Source of the DNA: Streptomyces sp. GKU 895
GTDB taxonomy: Bacteria; Actinomycetota; Actinomycetes; Streptomycetales; Streptomycetaceae
DNA: 41,295 nt
Assembly (NCBI GenBank): GCA_002027195.1
Contig: MWJO01000080.1
Span: 1-41,295, forward strand
Reading direction: 5' to 3'
Shown here: positions 1 through 8,042 of the stretch, in pieces
How positions within the stretch are numbered: the first letter of the stretch is position 1
How the letters are laid out: every line of letters starts with the position of its first letter
The notes under the pieces: generated by a model
The model's database searches: none
What the model was told of the DNA's origin: nothing
The model's input: the letters and a program-made list of their open reading frames with translations, nothing else
Made by a program: the position numbers and the translations under genes

Positions 1-672
1 GTGGTCGCCCTCGGTCCGGCGGAGCGCTCGGCGGCGCGGCGAGCGCGGACTCGGGCAGCGGCGCGGAGAGGATCGCGGCATCTCGGGCCGGGGCGCGGGC
101 GGCGGCGCGCAGATCCCGCCGAGCTCCTTGGCGCGGACGGCCTTGGTGATCCACGTGCGGTCCAGGACGCGGCGTTCGTCGGCCTCGGCGACCAGGTCCT
201 CGGACTGGTTGTAGTCGCCGTCGGCGGCCTGCACGGCCCACAGGTGGACGGCGACGCCGTGCTCCTTGGCGGCCATCATGCCCGGCAGCAGGTCGCCGTC
301 GCCGGTGACGAGGACGATGTCGGAGCAGGCGCGGTTGCGGGCCAGTTCGGTGAGCTCGGCGTGCATGGCGGCGTCGACGCCCTTCTGGGCCCAGCGTCCG
401 TCGCTGCGGGTCAGGGCGCCGAGCCGGACGGTGACCCGGGGCATCACGCGAAGGCGGCGGTGCTCGGGCTGGGGGACGCGGTCGGGGGCGCCGTCGAACC
501 AGTAGATGCGCAGCAGCGGTCGCTCGGTGTCCGACTCGGCGCGGTCGCGCAGGCCCTGGATGAGGGCGGCGTGGTCGACGGTGATCCGGGATCGGGAAGG
601 TTCCCCCGCAAGGAGGGAGGCGGCCGCCCCCAGCAGATAGCCGGCGTCCACCAGGACGATGCAGCGGTCCAC
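1..672 (-). CDS. NYN-domain (PIN-like) putative RNase, 3'-truncated by window edge
   Basis: Read leftward from a GTG at 672, the protein begins VDRCIVLVDAGYLLGAA. It has the acidic residues expected of NYN/LabA-type metal-dependent nucleases: VDAGYL near residue 8, WFDGAPD near residue 60, and VTGDGDLLPGM near residue 125. NYN proteins are PIN-like folds that usually act on RNA; the substrate here is unknown. A GAGGG element 8 bases upstream favours GTG 672, but an in-frame GTG at 681 is also possible. The frame appears broken near base 79/80. After KELGGICAPPPAPRPE the observed frame becomes Arg/Pro/Ser-rich. Adding one base gives IAAILSAPLPESALAA, a far more natural continuation. The C-terminus lies outside the window. 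Family assignment is firm; function is inferred. Confidence 0.8.
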   Translation of the reverse strand, partial: MDRCIVLVDAGYLLGAAASLLAGEPSRSRITVDHAALIQGLRDRAESDTERPLLRIYWFDGAPDRVPQPEHRRLRVMPRVTVRLGALTRSDGRWAQKGVDAAMHAELTELARNRACSDIVLVTGDGDLLPGMMAAKEHGVAVHLWAVQAADGDYNQSEDLVAEADERRVLDRTWITKAVRAKELGGICAPPPAPRPEMPRSSPRRCPSPRSPRRRALRRTEGDH

Positions 673-897
673 GCGACTCACCCTCTTCCCGGGAGGTTTG
701 CTTCGGGGCTTCCTTCGAGTCTGCCCGACCGCGCGGAGGTTAACGGCCCGAACTCGATCTTCGGCGTGGCGTTTCGGGGCATCGCCGGACGACCACCCCT
801 GTCACACACGGTAATTATCCGAAATGCGTTCTTTGTAAGCCTATGTGAATCTGGTCGCGGCCCTGGCCCCTAGATCCCCCTCAGGAGGCAGATCACC

Positions 898-1062
898 ATG
901 GCCAAGAACAAGAACCGTGACCGTAAGCAGCCGCAGTCCGAGCGTGGTCAGCAGCAGGCCCAGCAGTCCTCGATGGAGGCGCAGGCCGAGCAGCGCATGA
1001 CCCAGGTGACTCCGGGTGACATGGCCCGCAAGGGCAAGCAGAAGCGCTTCGGTCACAACTGA
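898..1062 (+). CDS. Small conserved hypothetical protein, 54 aa, basic/Gln-rich
   Basis: ATG 898 follows an ideal AGGAGG at 883-888 with a 9-base gap. The 54-residue product starts MAKNKNRDRKQPQSERGQQQ and ends GKQKRFGHN. It is hydrophilic and rich in Lys, Arg and Gln, with no membrane segment, Cys or recognisable domain. The strong ribosome-binding site, the high GC in third positions and the hairpin terminator shortly after the stop support a real gene. It lies divergent from the NYN gene and convergent with dnaE. I do not recognise a function; the composition suggests a disordered, nucleic-acid- or ribosome-associated small protein, which is only a guess. Confidence 0.75.
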   Translation: MAKNKNRDRKQPQSERGQQQAQQSSMEAQAEQRMTQVTPGDMARKGKQKRFGHN

Positions 1063-1074
1063 CATCTGCATAAC

Positions 1075-1122
1075 GGGTTGAGACCCATGGGTTGTTGAGA
1101 CCCACGGGTTTGTTGAGACCCA
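1075..1122. repeat. Three tandem mini-hairpin repeats (TTGAGACCCA core)
   Basis: Three near-copies sit directly after the small ORF stop: GGGTTGAGACCCA (1075-1087), TGGGTTGTTGAGACCCA (1088-1104) and GGGTTTGTTGAGACCCA (1106-1122). Each is a small hairpin of GGGT or TGGGT pairing with ACCC or ACCCA, and the loop grows from 4 to about 8 bases. They precede a strong terminator-like stem. Confidence 0.6.
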
Positions 1123-1133
1123 GGCACACAGAA

Positions 1134-1162
1134 AGGGCGCATCCGGTTCACGGATGCGCCCT
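1134..1162. terminator. Hairpin terminator between small ORF and dnaE
   Basis: A perfect 12-bp stem, AGGGCGCATCCG (1134-1145) and its complement (1151-1162), encloses the 5-base loop GTTCA. It lies between the stops of the two convergent genes and could serve both. There is no long T-run, as is usual in streptomycetes. Confidence 0.75.
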
Positions 1163-1174
1163 CTCGACGTACGG

Positions 1175-4100
1175 CTAACCCGCCAGGCAGGACGGGCCGA
1201 GCAGCACCTTCAGGTCGCCGAAGAGCGCCGGGTCCGGCTTGACCCGGTGCCGGTCCAGGCGCAGGACCGTGGTCTTGGTCGGGCCCTGGAGCTTGATCCG
1301 GACCTCGCTCTCGCCCTTGTGGTGGCTGAGGATCTCGCCGAGGCGGCTGACCATCGGCGGGGTGACCCTCGTTGCCGGGATGGTGAGGATCACCGGCGCG
1401 TTGGTGCCCGCGTTGGACAGGTCGGGGACCTGGAGCTCCATGGCGACCAGGCGCGGGACGTCCTCGCGCTTGTCGAGGCGGCCCTTGACGAACACCACGG
1501 CGTCCTCGACGAGTTGGGTCGACACCAGCTGGTAGGTGGCCGGGAAGAACATGCACTCGATGGAGCCGGCGAGGTCCTCGACGGTGGCGATCGCCCAGGC
1601 GTTGCCCTGCTTGGTCATCTTGCGCTGCAGGCCCGAGATGATGCCGCCGATGGTGACGACCGCGCCGTCCGCGTGCTCACCTCCGGTGAGCTGGGCGATG
1701 CCCGCGTCGGCCTTGTCGGACAGCACGTGCTCCAGGCCGAAGAGCGGGTGGTCGGAGACGTACAGACCGAGCATCTCCCGCTCCTGGGCGAGCAGATAGG
1801 TCTTGTCCCACTCGTCGGTGGTGAACTCGACGTCGAGTCCGAAGCCGGGCTCGCTGCTCTCCTCCTCGCCCATGCCGCCGAAGAGGTCGAACTGGCCCTC
1901 GGCCTCCTTGCGCTTGACCGCGACCACGTTGTCGATCATCGGCTCAAAGTGCGCGGTGAGGCCCTTGCGGGTGTGCCCGAGGCTGTCGAAGGCGCCCGCC
2001 TTGATCAGCGACTCCGTGGTGCGCTTGTTGCAGGCGGTGGCGTCGACCTTGTCGAGGTAGTCGGGGAAGGAGGCGTACTTCCCCTTGGCCTTGCGGGCCT
2101 TGATGATCGACTCGACCACGTTGGACCCGACGTTCCGGACGGCTTCCAGGCCGAAGAGGATCACGTCGTCGCCCTGGGCGGCGAAGTTGTGCACCGACTC
2201 GTTGACGTTCGGCGGGAGCACCCTGATGCCCATGCGGCGGCACTCGTTGAGGTAGACGGCCGACTTGTCCTTGTCGTCCTTGACGGAGGTCAGCAGCGCG
2301 GCCATGTACTCGGCGGGGTGGTTGGCCTTGAGGTAGGCCGTCCAGTACGAGACCAGGCCGTACGCGGCGGAGTGCGCCTTGTTGAAGGCGTAGCCGGCGA
2401 AGGGGACCAGCACGTCCCACAGGGCCTGGATCGCCTCGTCGCTGTAGCCGTTCTTCTTGGCGCCCGCCTGGAAGATGGTGAAGTTCTTCGCCAGTTCCTC
2501 GGGCTTCTTCTTGCCCATCACGCGGCGGAGGATGTCGGCCTCGCCGAGCGAGTAGCCGGCGATGATCTGGGCGGCCTTCTGCACCTGCTCCTGGTAGACG
2601 ATCAGGCCGTAGGTGACGTCCAGGACCTCCTTGAGAGGCTCCTCCAGCTCCGGATGGATCGGGGTGATCTCCTGGAGCTTGTTCTTGCGCAGCGCGTAGT
2701 TGGTGTGCGAGTCCATGCCCATCGGGCCCGGGCGGTACAGGGCCGACACGGCGGAGATGTCTTCGAAGTTGTCGGGCTTCATCAGGCGCAGCAGCGAGCG
2801 CATGGGGCCGCCGTCGAACTGGAAGACGCCGAGGGTGTCGCCGCGCTGGAGGAGTTCGAAGGTCTTCGGGTCGTCCAGCGGCAGCGCCAGCAGGTCGATG
2901 TCGATGCCCTTGTTGGACTTCACCATCTTGACGGCGTCGTCCATGATCGTCAGGTTGCGCAGGCCGAGGAAGTCCATCTTCAGCAGGCCGAGCGACTCGC
3001 AGCTCGGGTAGTCCCACTGCGTGATGGTCACGCCGTCGGTGTGGCGCACCCAGACGGGCACGTGCTCGGTGATGGTCTCGCTGGACATGATCACGCCGGC
3101 GGCGTGCACGCCCATCTGCCGGACCAGGCCCTCGACGCCCTTGGCGGTGTCGATGACCTTCTTCACGTCCGGTTCGTTCTCGTACATCCCGCGGACCTCG
3201 CCGGCCTCCGAGTAGCGGGGGTGCGAGGGGTCGGTGATGCCGTTGAGGTCGATGCCCTTGCCGAGGACGTCGGCGGGCATGGCCTTGGTGATGCGGTCGC
3301 CCATCGCGTACGGGTAGCCCAGCACGCGCGCGGAGTCCTTGATCGCGTTCTTGGCCTTGATCTTGCCGTAGGTGCCGATCATGGCGACCTTGTCGGCGCC
3401 GTATTTCTCCGTCACGTACCTGATCACCTCGACGCGCCTGCGCTCGTCGAAGTCGATGTCGACGTCGGGCATGGAGATGCGCTCGGGGTTGAGGAACCGC
3501 TCGAAGATCAGGCCGTGCGGGATCGGGTCGAGGTCGGTGATGCCCATGGCGTAGGCGACGATCGAACCGGCCGCGGAGCCTCGCCCTGGACCGACCGCGA
3601 TGCCGTTGTTCTTGGCCCACATGATGAAGTCGGCGACGACGAGGAAGTAGCCGGGGAAGCCCATCGAGATGATGACGTCCATCTCGTAGTCCGCCTGCTT
3701 CTGGCGGTCCTCGGGGATGCCGCCCGGGTAGCGGCGCTCCATGCCGCGGCGGACCTCCTCCTTGAACCAGGTGACCTCGGTGTAGCCCTCGGGGATGTCG
3801 AACTTCGGCATGAGGTTCTTGGCCTCGAACATGCCGGTGGTGTCGACCTGTTCGGCGACCAGGAGGGTGTTGCGGCAGCCCTCCTGCCAGGCGTCGGAGG
3901 AGTCGACGGCGTACATCTCGTCCGTGGACTTCAGGTAGTAGCCGGTGCCGTCGAACTTGAAGCGGTCCGGGTCGGAGAGGTTCTTGCCGGTCTGGATGCA
4001 CAGCAGGGCGTCGTGCGCGGTCGCCTCGTGCGCGTACGTGTAGTGCGAGTCGTTCGTCACCAGGGGCGGGATGCCGAGCTTCTTGCCGATGTCGAGGAGG

Positions 4101-4714
4101 CCGTCGCGGACCCGGCGCTCGATCTCGATGCCGTGGTCCATCAGCTCCAGGAAGTAGCGGTCCTTGCCGAAGATGTCCTGGTACTCGGCGGCGGACTTCA
4201 GGGCCTCGTCGTACTGGCCGAGGCGCAGCCGGGTCTGGAGCTCGCCGGAGGGGCAGCCGGTGGAGGCGATGAGGCCCTCGGACCACTGGGAGATGGTCTC
4301 CTTGTCCATCCGGGGCCACTTCTGCAGCCAGCCCTCGGCGTAGGCGTCCGAGGAGAGCCGGAAGAGGTTGTGCAGACCGGTGACGTTCGACGCCCAGATC
4401 GTCTTGTGGGTGTAACCACCGGAACCGGAGACGTCGTCCCGCTTCTGGTGCGGCTGGCCCCACTGGATCTTGCGCTTGTTGCGCCGGGACTCGGGGGCGA
4501 CGTAGGCCTCGATGCCGATGATCGGGGTGACCCCGGCCTTCTTCGCGGAATGGAAGAAGTCGTACGCCCCGTGGAGGTTGCCGTGGTCCGACATGGCGAT
4601 ATGGGTCATGCCCATCTCGTTGCACGCGTCGAACATGTCCTTCAGCCGCGCGGCACCGTCCAGCAGGGAGTACTGGGTGTGGACGTGCAGGTGCGTGAAC
4701 GGCGGCTTTGACAC
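1175..4714 (-). CDS. dnaE: DNA polymerase III alpha subunit (replicative polymerase DnaE1)
   Basis: The 1179-residue product is full length for actinobacterial DnaE1, the catalytic subunit of the replicative DNA polymerase holoenzyme. The N-terminal PHP domain shows FTHLHVHTQYSLLDG (residues 6-20) and SDHGNLHG (42-49). In mycobacterial DnaE1 this metal site is the proofreading exonuclease, so the same is likely here. The polymerase core has GPGRGSAAGS (375-384) and the catalytic aspartate motif PDVDIDFD (416-423). The finger region, tandem HhH and an OB-fold follow toward the C-terminus. The start is a GTG at 4714 with GGAGG at 4722-4726, a 7-base gap. The gene is divergent from the DUF2252 gene and ends beside a hairpin terminator. 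The frame is intact, unlike several other genes in this window. Confidence 0.97.
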   Translation of the reverse strand: MSKPPFTHLHVHTQYSLLDGAARLKDMFDACNEMGMTHIAMSDHGNLHGAYDFFHSAKKAGVTPIIGIEAYVAPESRRNKRKIQWGQPHQKRDDVSGSGGYTHKTIWASNVTGLHNLFRLSSDAYAEGWLQKWPRMDKETISQWSEGLIASTGCPSGELQTRLRLGQYDEALKSAAEYQDIFGKDRYFLELMDHGIEIERRVRDGLLDIGKKLGIPPLVTNDSHYTYAHEATAHDALLCIQTGKNLSDPDRFKFDGTGYYLKSTDEMYAVDSSDAWQEGCRNTLLVAEQVDTTGMFEAKNLMPKFDIPEGYTEVTWFKEEVRRGMERRYPGGIPEDRQKQADYEMDVIISMGFPGYFLVVADFIMWAKNNGIAVGPGRGSAAGSIVAYAMGITDLDPIPHGLIFERFLNPERISMPDVDIDFDERRRVEVIRYVTEKYGADKVAMIGTYGKIKAKNAIKDSARVLGYPYAMGDRITKAMPADVLGKGIDLNGITDPSHPRYSEAGEVRGMYENEPDVKKVIDTAKGVEGLVRQMGVHAAGVIMSSETITEHVPVWVRHTDGVTITQWDYPSCESLGLLKMDFLGLRNLTIMDDAVKMVKSNKGIDIDLLALPLDDPKTFELLQRGDTLGVFQFDGGPMRSLLRLMKPDNFEDISAVSALYRPGPMGMDSHTNYALRKNKLQEITPIHPELEEPLKEVLDVTYGLIVYQEQVQKAAQIIAGYSLGEADILRRVMGKKKPEELAKNFTIFQAGAKKNGYSDEAIQALWDVLVPFAGYAFNKAHSAAYGLVSYWTAYLKANHPAEYMAALLTSVKDDKDKSAVYLNECRRMGIRVLPPNVNESVHNFAAQGDDVILFGLEAVRNVGSNVVESIIKARKAKGKYASFPDYLDKVDATACNKRTTESLIKAGAFDSLGHTRKGLTAHFEPMIDNVVAVKRKEAEGQFDLFGGMGEEESSEPGFGLDVEFTTDEWDKTYLLAQEREMLGLYVSDHPLFGLEHVLSDKADAGIAQLTGGEHADGAVVTIGGIISGLQRKMTKQGNAWAIATVEDLAGSIECMFFPATYQLVSTQLVEDAVVFVKGRLDKREDVPRLVAMELQVPDLSNAGTNAPVILTIPATRVTPPMVSRLGEILSHHKGESEVRIKLQGPTKTTVLRLDRHRVKPDPALFGDLKVLLGPSCLAG

Positions 4715-4866
4715 GGCGTGGCCTCCATGGAAAACACTCGGCGACAGGCGGGCGGACAGTTCGGGGGACAGCGTCGAAGTCTATGCCTCGGGACTGACAC
4801 TTCGGGGGCCGCCCCGCGTACCTTCACAGCGGGGGTTCCGCGGGCACTTTCGCGCGGCCCCGACCG

Positions 4867-4895
4867 TTCAGACGACAGAAACGCTGTCGTACACA
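4867..4895 (+). promoter_or_regulatory. Candidate promoter for the DUF2252 gene
   Basis: TTCAGA (4867-4872), a 17-base spacer and TACACA (4890-4895) lie in the 227-base divergent gap between dnaE and the DUF2252 gene. The -35 is a weak match. The spacer contains an ACAG...CTGT inverted repeat. This is a sequence-only prediction. Confidence 0.35.
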
Positions 4896-4941
4896 TGCAG
4901 GTACGGCCTGCACGCAGATTCGCACCAGGAGGCACCCCGCG

Positions 4942-6267
4942 ATGTCGGTACAGCCGCTCAACGACGAGCCCCGCGGCGAGGAGATCCTCGCCGTCTTCGA
5001 CACCGCCTTCGGCGAGCTCCTGGCCGCCGACCCGGCAGCGTTCCGTGTGAAGTTCCGCAAGATGGCGGCCTCGGCGTTCGCGTTCTACCGGGGCACGGCG
5101 TGCCTCTTCTACCACGACCTGGACGCGGAGAAGCGGGGCGGCCCGTACCTCGACGAGCGCACCTCGCGCGTGTGGATCCACGGCGACCTGCACGCGGAGA
5201 ACTTCGGCACGTACATGGACGCCACGGGCCGGCTGATCTTCAACGTCAACGACTTCGACGAGGCGTACGTCGGCCCCTTCACGTGGGACCTCAAGCGCTT
5301 CTCCGCCTCCATCGCCCTGATCGGCTACGCCAAGGCGCTCAGCGACGAGCAGATCACCGAGCTGGTGCGCGTCTACGCGGCCGCGTACCGCGAGCGCATC
5401 CACGCCCTGGCGACCGGCGCCAAGAGCGACGAGGTGCCGCCGTTCACGCTGGACACCGCCGAGGGCCCGCTCCTGGACGCCCTGCGCGACGCCCGCGCGC
5501 TGACCCGCTTCGGGCTGCTGGACTCGATGACGGAGATCCGGGACTTCGAGCGCCGGTTCGCCCCGGGCGGCGGCTCCATCGAGCTGGACGCGGCCACGCG
5601 GTACAAGGTGCTGGCCGCCTTCGACGGCTACCTGGAGACCCTGCCGGAGACCTCGCTGGCCCGCCCGGACTCGTACCGCGTGAAGGACGTGGTGGGCCGC
5701 CGCGGCATCGGCATCGGCTCGGCGGGACTCCCGTCGTACAACATCCTGCTGGAGGGCCACAGCGACGCGTTGGAGAACGACGTCGTGATCTACATCAAGC
5801 AGGCCCAGACCCCGGCCGTCTCCCGGCACATCACCGACCCGGCGATCCGCGGCTACTTCCAGCACGAGGGGCACCGCACGGTCCTCTCCCAGCGCGCCCT
5901 GCAGCAGCACGCCGACCCGTGGCTGGGCTGGACCGAGCTGGACGGCGCGGGCCAGCTGGTCGCCGAGGTCTCGCCGTACGCCGTGGACCTCGACTGGGGT
6001 GACATCGACGACACGGAGGAGATCGCGGCGGTCGTCGCCGACCTCGGCCGGGCCACGGCGACCATGCACGCGGCGGCGGACGACCAGTCCGGCGAGTCCC
6101 TGGTGCCGTTCTCCACCGAGCGGGCCATCGACGCGGCGATCGCGGCCGACGAGGAGGGCTTCGGCGAGCTCCTGGTCTCCTTCGCGCACGACTACGGCGC
6201 ACGCGCGCGTGCCGACCACCAGATCTTCGTGGACCTGTTCCGCAACGGCCGCATTCCGGGCCTGTGA
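4942..6267 (+). CDS. DUF2252 family protein
   Basis: The 441-residue product matches the DUF2252 family, whose biochemical role is not established. HGDLHAENFG (residues 80-89) followed by NDFDEA (103-108) resembles the catalytic loop and metal-binding Asp of kinase-like phosphotransferases. This makes small-molecule or protein phosphorylation a reasonable inference, not a demonstrated activity. ATG 4942 has AGGAGG at 4927-4932 with a 9-base gap. No signal peptide or membrane segment is seen, so it should be cytoplasmic. The gene stands alone with its own upstream region and is followed by a short inverted repeat at 6308-6328. Confidence 0.85.
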   Translation: MSVQPLNDEPRGEEILAVFDTAFGELLAADPAAFRVKFRKMAASAFAFYRGTACLFYHDLDAEKRGGPYLDERTSRVWIHGDLHAENFGTYMDATGRLIFNVNDFDEAYVGPFTWDLKRFSASIALIGYAKALSDEQITELVRVYAAAYRERIHALATGAKSDEVPPFTLDTAEGPLLDALRDARALTRFGLLDSMTEIRDFERRFAPGGGSIELDAATRYKVLAAFDGYLETLPETSLARPDSYRVKDVVGRRGIGIGSAGLPSYNILLEGHSDALENDVVIYIKQAQTPAVSRHITDPAIRGYFQHEGHRTVLSQRALQQHADPWLGWTELDGAGQLVAEVSPYAVDLDWGDIDDTEEIAAVVADLGRATATMHAAADDQSGESLVPFSTERAIDAAIAADEEGFGELLVSFAHDYGARARADHQIFVDLFRNGRIPGL

Positions 6268-6307
6268 CGGAAACCGCAGGGATGTCGATAACGATAGGGG
6301 CGCTCAC

Positions 6308-6328
6308 AGGGACCTTTTAGGGGTCCCT
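6308..6328. terminator. Short inverted repeat downstream of the DUF2252 gene
   Basis: AGGGACC (6308-6314) and GGTCCCT (6322-6328) form a 7-bp stem around a 7-base loop containing TTTTA. It may be a weak terminator or an operator for the following gene, whose ATG is at 6360. Confidence 0.4.
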
Positions 6329-6359
6329 TACAGGGGCGCGTGACACACTCTCTGTCGCT

Positions 6360-7056
6360 ATGGACATATCCGGGACCCAGCTACGAGCGCTCCGCGCGGC
6401 GCTGTTCACGGCACTCGTCGTGACGCTCAGCACCGCGTCGCACGTACTGCTGTCCCGCGCCCCGCTCCCGCTGAACACGGTGGCCCTGGTCACGGTCGCC
6501 GTGTTCGCCGTGGCGTACGCCCTGGCCGGCCGGGAGCGGAGCTTCGGGCGGATCGCCGCCCTGCTCGTCCCGCTGGAGCTGGCCGCGGACACGGTCCTCA
6601 CCACCGGGCAGCACGTCTGCTACGGCGCCGCGGGCGGCCCCGTCGCGGGCCCGCTGCGCTCGGTCGGCTGGGACGTGTTCTGCGGCGACGGCACCAGCGT
6701 CGGCAGCCCCCTCGCCCGGGTGACGGGCGCCGACACGACCGGCTCGCGAGCGTCCTCGCCCACGCCGATCCGCAGGCCGCCTGGCTGCTGCTCGGCGCGC
6801 ACATCGGCGTCGGCCTGCTGGCCGCCGCCTGGCTGCGTCCGCGGCGAGCGGGCGCTGGCCCAGCTGCTGCCGGGCGGTCGCTGGCCGCGACGTTCCGCCC
6901 GCTCCTGCTCGCGGTCGCCGCGGTGGCGGTACCGACGGACCCCGGCCACCCCGCGTCCCGCGGCGCCCCCGTCGTCGTACGACCGTCGCCCGCGACCGGC
7001 TTCTCGTGCACTCCCTGGGACGGCGTGGACCGCCCTGCTCGGCCGCTCTGGCCTGA
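6360..7056 (+). pseudogene. Hypothetical membrane protein with multiple frame breaks
   Basis: From ATG 6360 the first 120 residues look genuinely coding: two hydrophobic segments, the HVCYG and DVFCGDG cysteines, and high GC3. Near 6734 the natural sequence jumps frame to LASVLAHADPQAAWLLLGAHIGVGLLAAAWLR. Near 6835 it jumps again to RGERALAQLL, and near 6870 to RSLAATFRPLLLAVAAVAV. A further shift would give the C-terminus RDRLLVHSLGRRGPP and a stop at 7054-7056. Together these suggest a small multi-pass membrane protein of about 230 residues, interrupted by at least three indels within roughly 150 bases. It lies just upstream of the thioredoxin-fold gene. No clear Shine-Dalgarno precedes the ATG. 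Real decay and sequencing error cannot be separated from this sequence alone. I do not recognise the family. Confidence 0.6.
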
Positions 7057-7147
7057 ACGGCCACGCACAGCACCGAGCATCACCACCCCCCTTTACGCCT
7101 TTACGTACCCGCACCCACGTGTGCGCGTCCCCTTACGGAGATCCCCC

Positions 7148-7960
7148 ATGAGCAAGCGGAACAGCCAGTCGGCGAAGACCGCGGCGCGCGAGCGCCTGCG
7201 TCAGGAACGCGAGCGCCAGGCCAAGCGCGACAAGGTCAAGCGGCAGGTCATCGTCGCCTTCTCCATCGTGGGCGTCCTCGCGATAGCCGGCGGCATCGGC
7301 TACGCCGTCGTCCAGGGCAACAAGCCCGGCTACTGGGAAGACGCCAAGAACGACAAGCTGGTCAAGCCGGCCAACACCACCGGCACGAACGGCACGACCG
7401 TCGTCATCGGCAAGAGCAGCGCCAAGAAGACCCTCGTCATGTACGAGGACCCGCGCTGCCCGGTCTGCGCCCAGTTCGAGCAGACGGTCGGCCCGACCGT
7501 CAAGAAGGACCTCGACGCCGGCAAGTTCAAGATCCAGTACGTCGGCGCCACCTTCCTCGACGACAAGCTGACCGGCGAGGGCTCCAAGAACGCCCTCAGC
7601 GCGCTCGGCGCCGCGCTCAACGTCAGCCCCGAGGCCTTCCTCGAGTACAAGACCGCGATGTACACGACGAAGTGGCACCCCGAGGAGACCGACGACAAGT
7701 TCAAGGACGACGCCTACCTCATCAAGATCGCCAATACGGTCGACGCCCTGAAGAACAACAAGCAGTTCCAGAAGGACGTGAAGGACGGCACCTACGACAA
7801 GTGGGCGCTGGAGGAGTCCAAGCTCTTCGACAAGGCCGGTGTGAGCGGCACCCCGACCCTGCAGATGGACGGCAAGAACCTCACCGGCTCCGACGGCCAG
7901 AACGCCCCGATGACGGTGGCCGAGTTCAACACGGCGCTGGAGGCGGCCCTCAAGGCCTGA
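7148..7960 (+). CDS. Membrane-anchored thioredoxin-fold (DsbA/DsbG-like) protein
   Basis: The 270-residue protein has a charged cytoplasmic N-terminus rich in Arg, Lys, Glu and Gln (residues 1-32). One transmembrane helix (about 33-56) is followed by an extracytoplasmic thioredoxin-4 type domain. The redox motif is CPVC (Cys104, Cys107) in the context YEDPRCPVC. The expected cis-proline appears in GVSGTPTL near the C-terminus. These features fit an extracytoplasmic thiol:disulfide oxidoreductase or isomerase; the natural partner is unknown. ATG 7148 has GGAG at 7137-7140 with a 7-base gap. A strong terminator follows the stop. The next genes encode exported enzymes that could be clients, which is inference only. 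Confidence 0.88.
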   Translation: MSKRNSQSAKTAARERLRQERERQAKRDKVKRQVIVAFSIVGVLAIAGGIGYAVVQGNKPGYWEDAKNDKLVKPANTTGTNGTTVVIGKSSAKKTLVMYEDPRCPVCAQFEQTVGPTVKKDLDAGKFKIQYVGATFLDDKLTGEGSKNALSALGAALNVSPEAFLEYKTAMYTTKWHPEETDDKFKDDAYLIKIANTVDALKNNKQFQKDVKDGTYDKWALEESKLFDKAGVSGTPTLQMDGKNLTGSDGQNAPMTVAEFNTALEAALKA

Positions 7961-7978
7961 CCCTTCGCTTCACCTCAA

Positions 7979-8012
7979 AGAGCGGGCGAACTTTCACCAG
8001 TTCGCCCGCTCT
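7979..8012 (+). terminator. Strong hairpin terminator after the thioredoxin-fold gene
   Basis: A perfect 14-bp stem (AGAGCGGGCGAACT at 7979-7992, complement at 7999-8012) encloses TTCACC, followed by TCGTT. Confidence 0.85.
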
Positions 8013-8019
8013 CGTTCAT

Positions 8020-8041
8020 ACCGATCAGTAACCTGATCGGT
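8020..8041. promoter_or_regulatory. Perfect palindromic operator candidate abutting the PhoD-type start
   Basis: ACCGATCAG (8020-8028) and CTGATCGGT (8033-8041) form a perfect 9-bp inverted repeat around TAAC. The downstream arm ends one base before the GTG at 8043. Size and symmetry fit a TetR-type dimer operator. The position would block initiation of a leaderless or very short-leader transcript. It is distinct from the terminator stem just upstream. Confidence 0.6.
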
Positions 8042-8042
8042 C

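Noticed and set aside
1154..4711. Long plus-strand open frame opposite dnaE (over 1100 codons)
   Set aside because: It mirrors dnaE exactly, is rich in Val/Leu/Asp/Gly/His as expected of antisense high-GC DNA, and has no ribosome site or domain.
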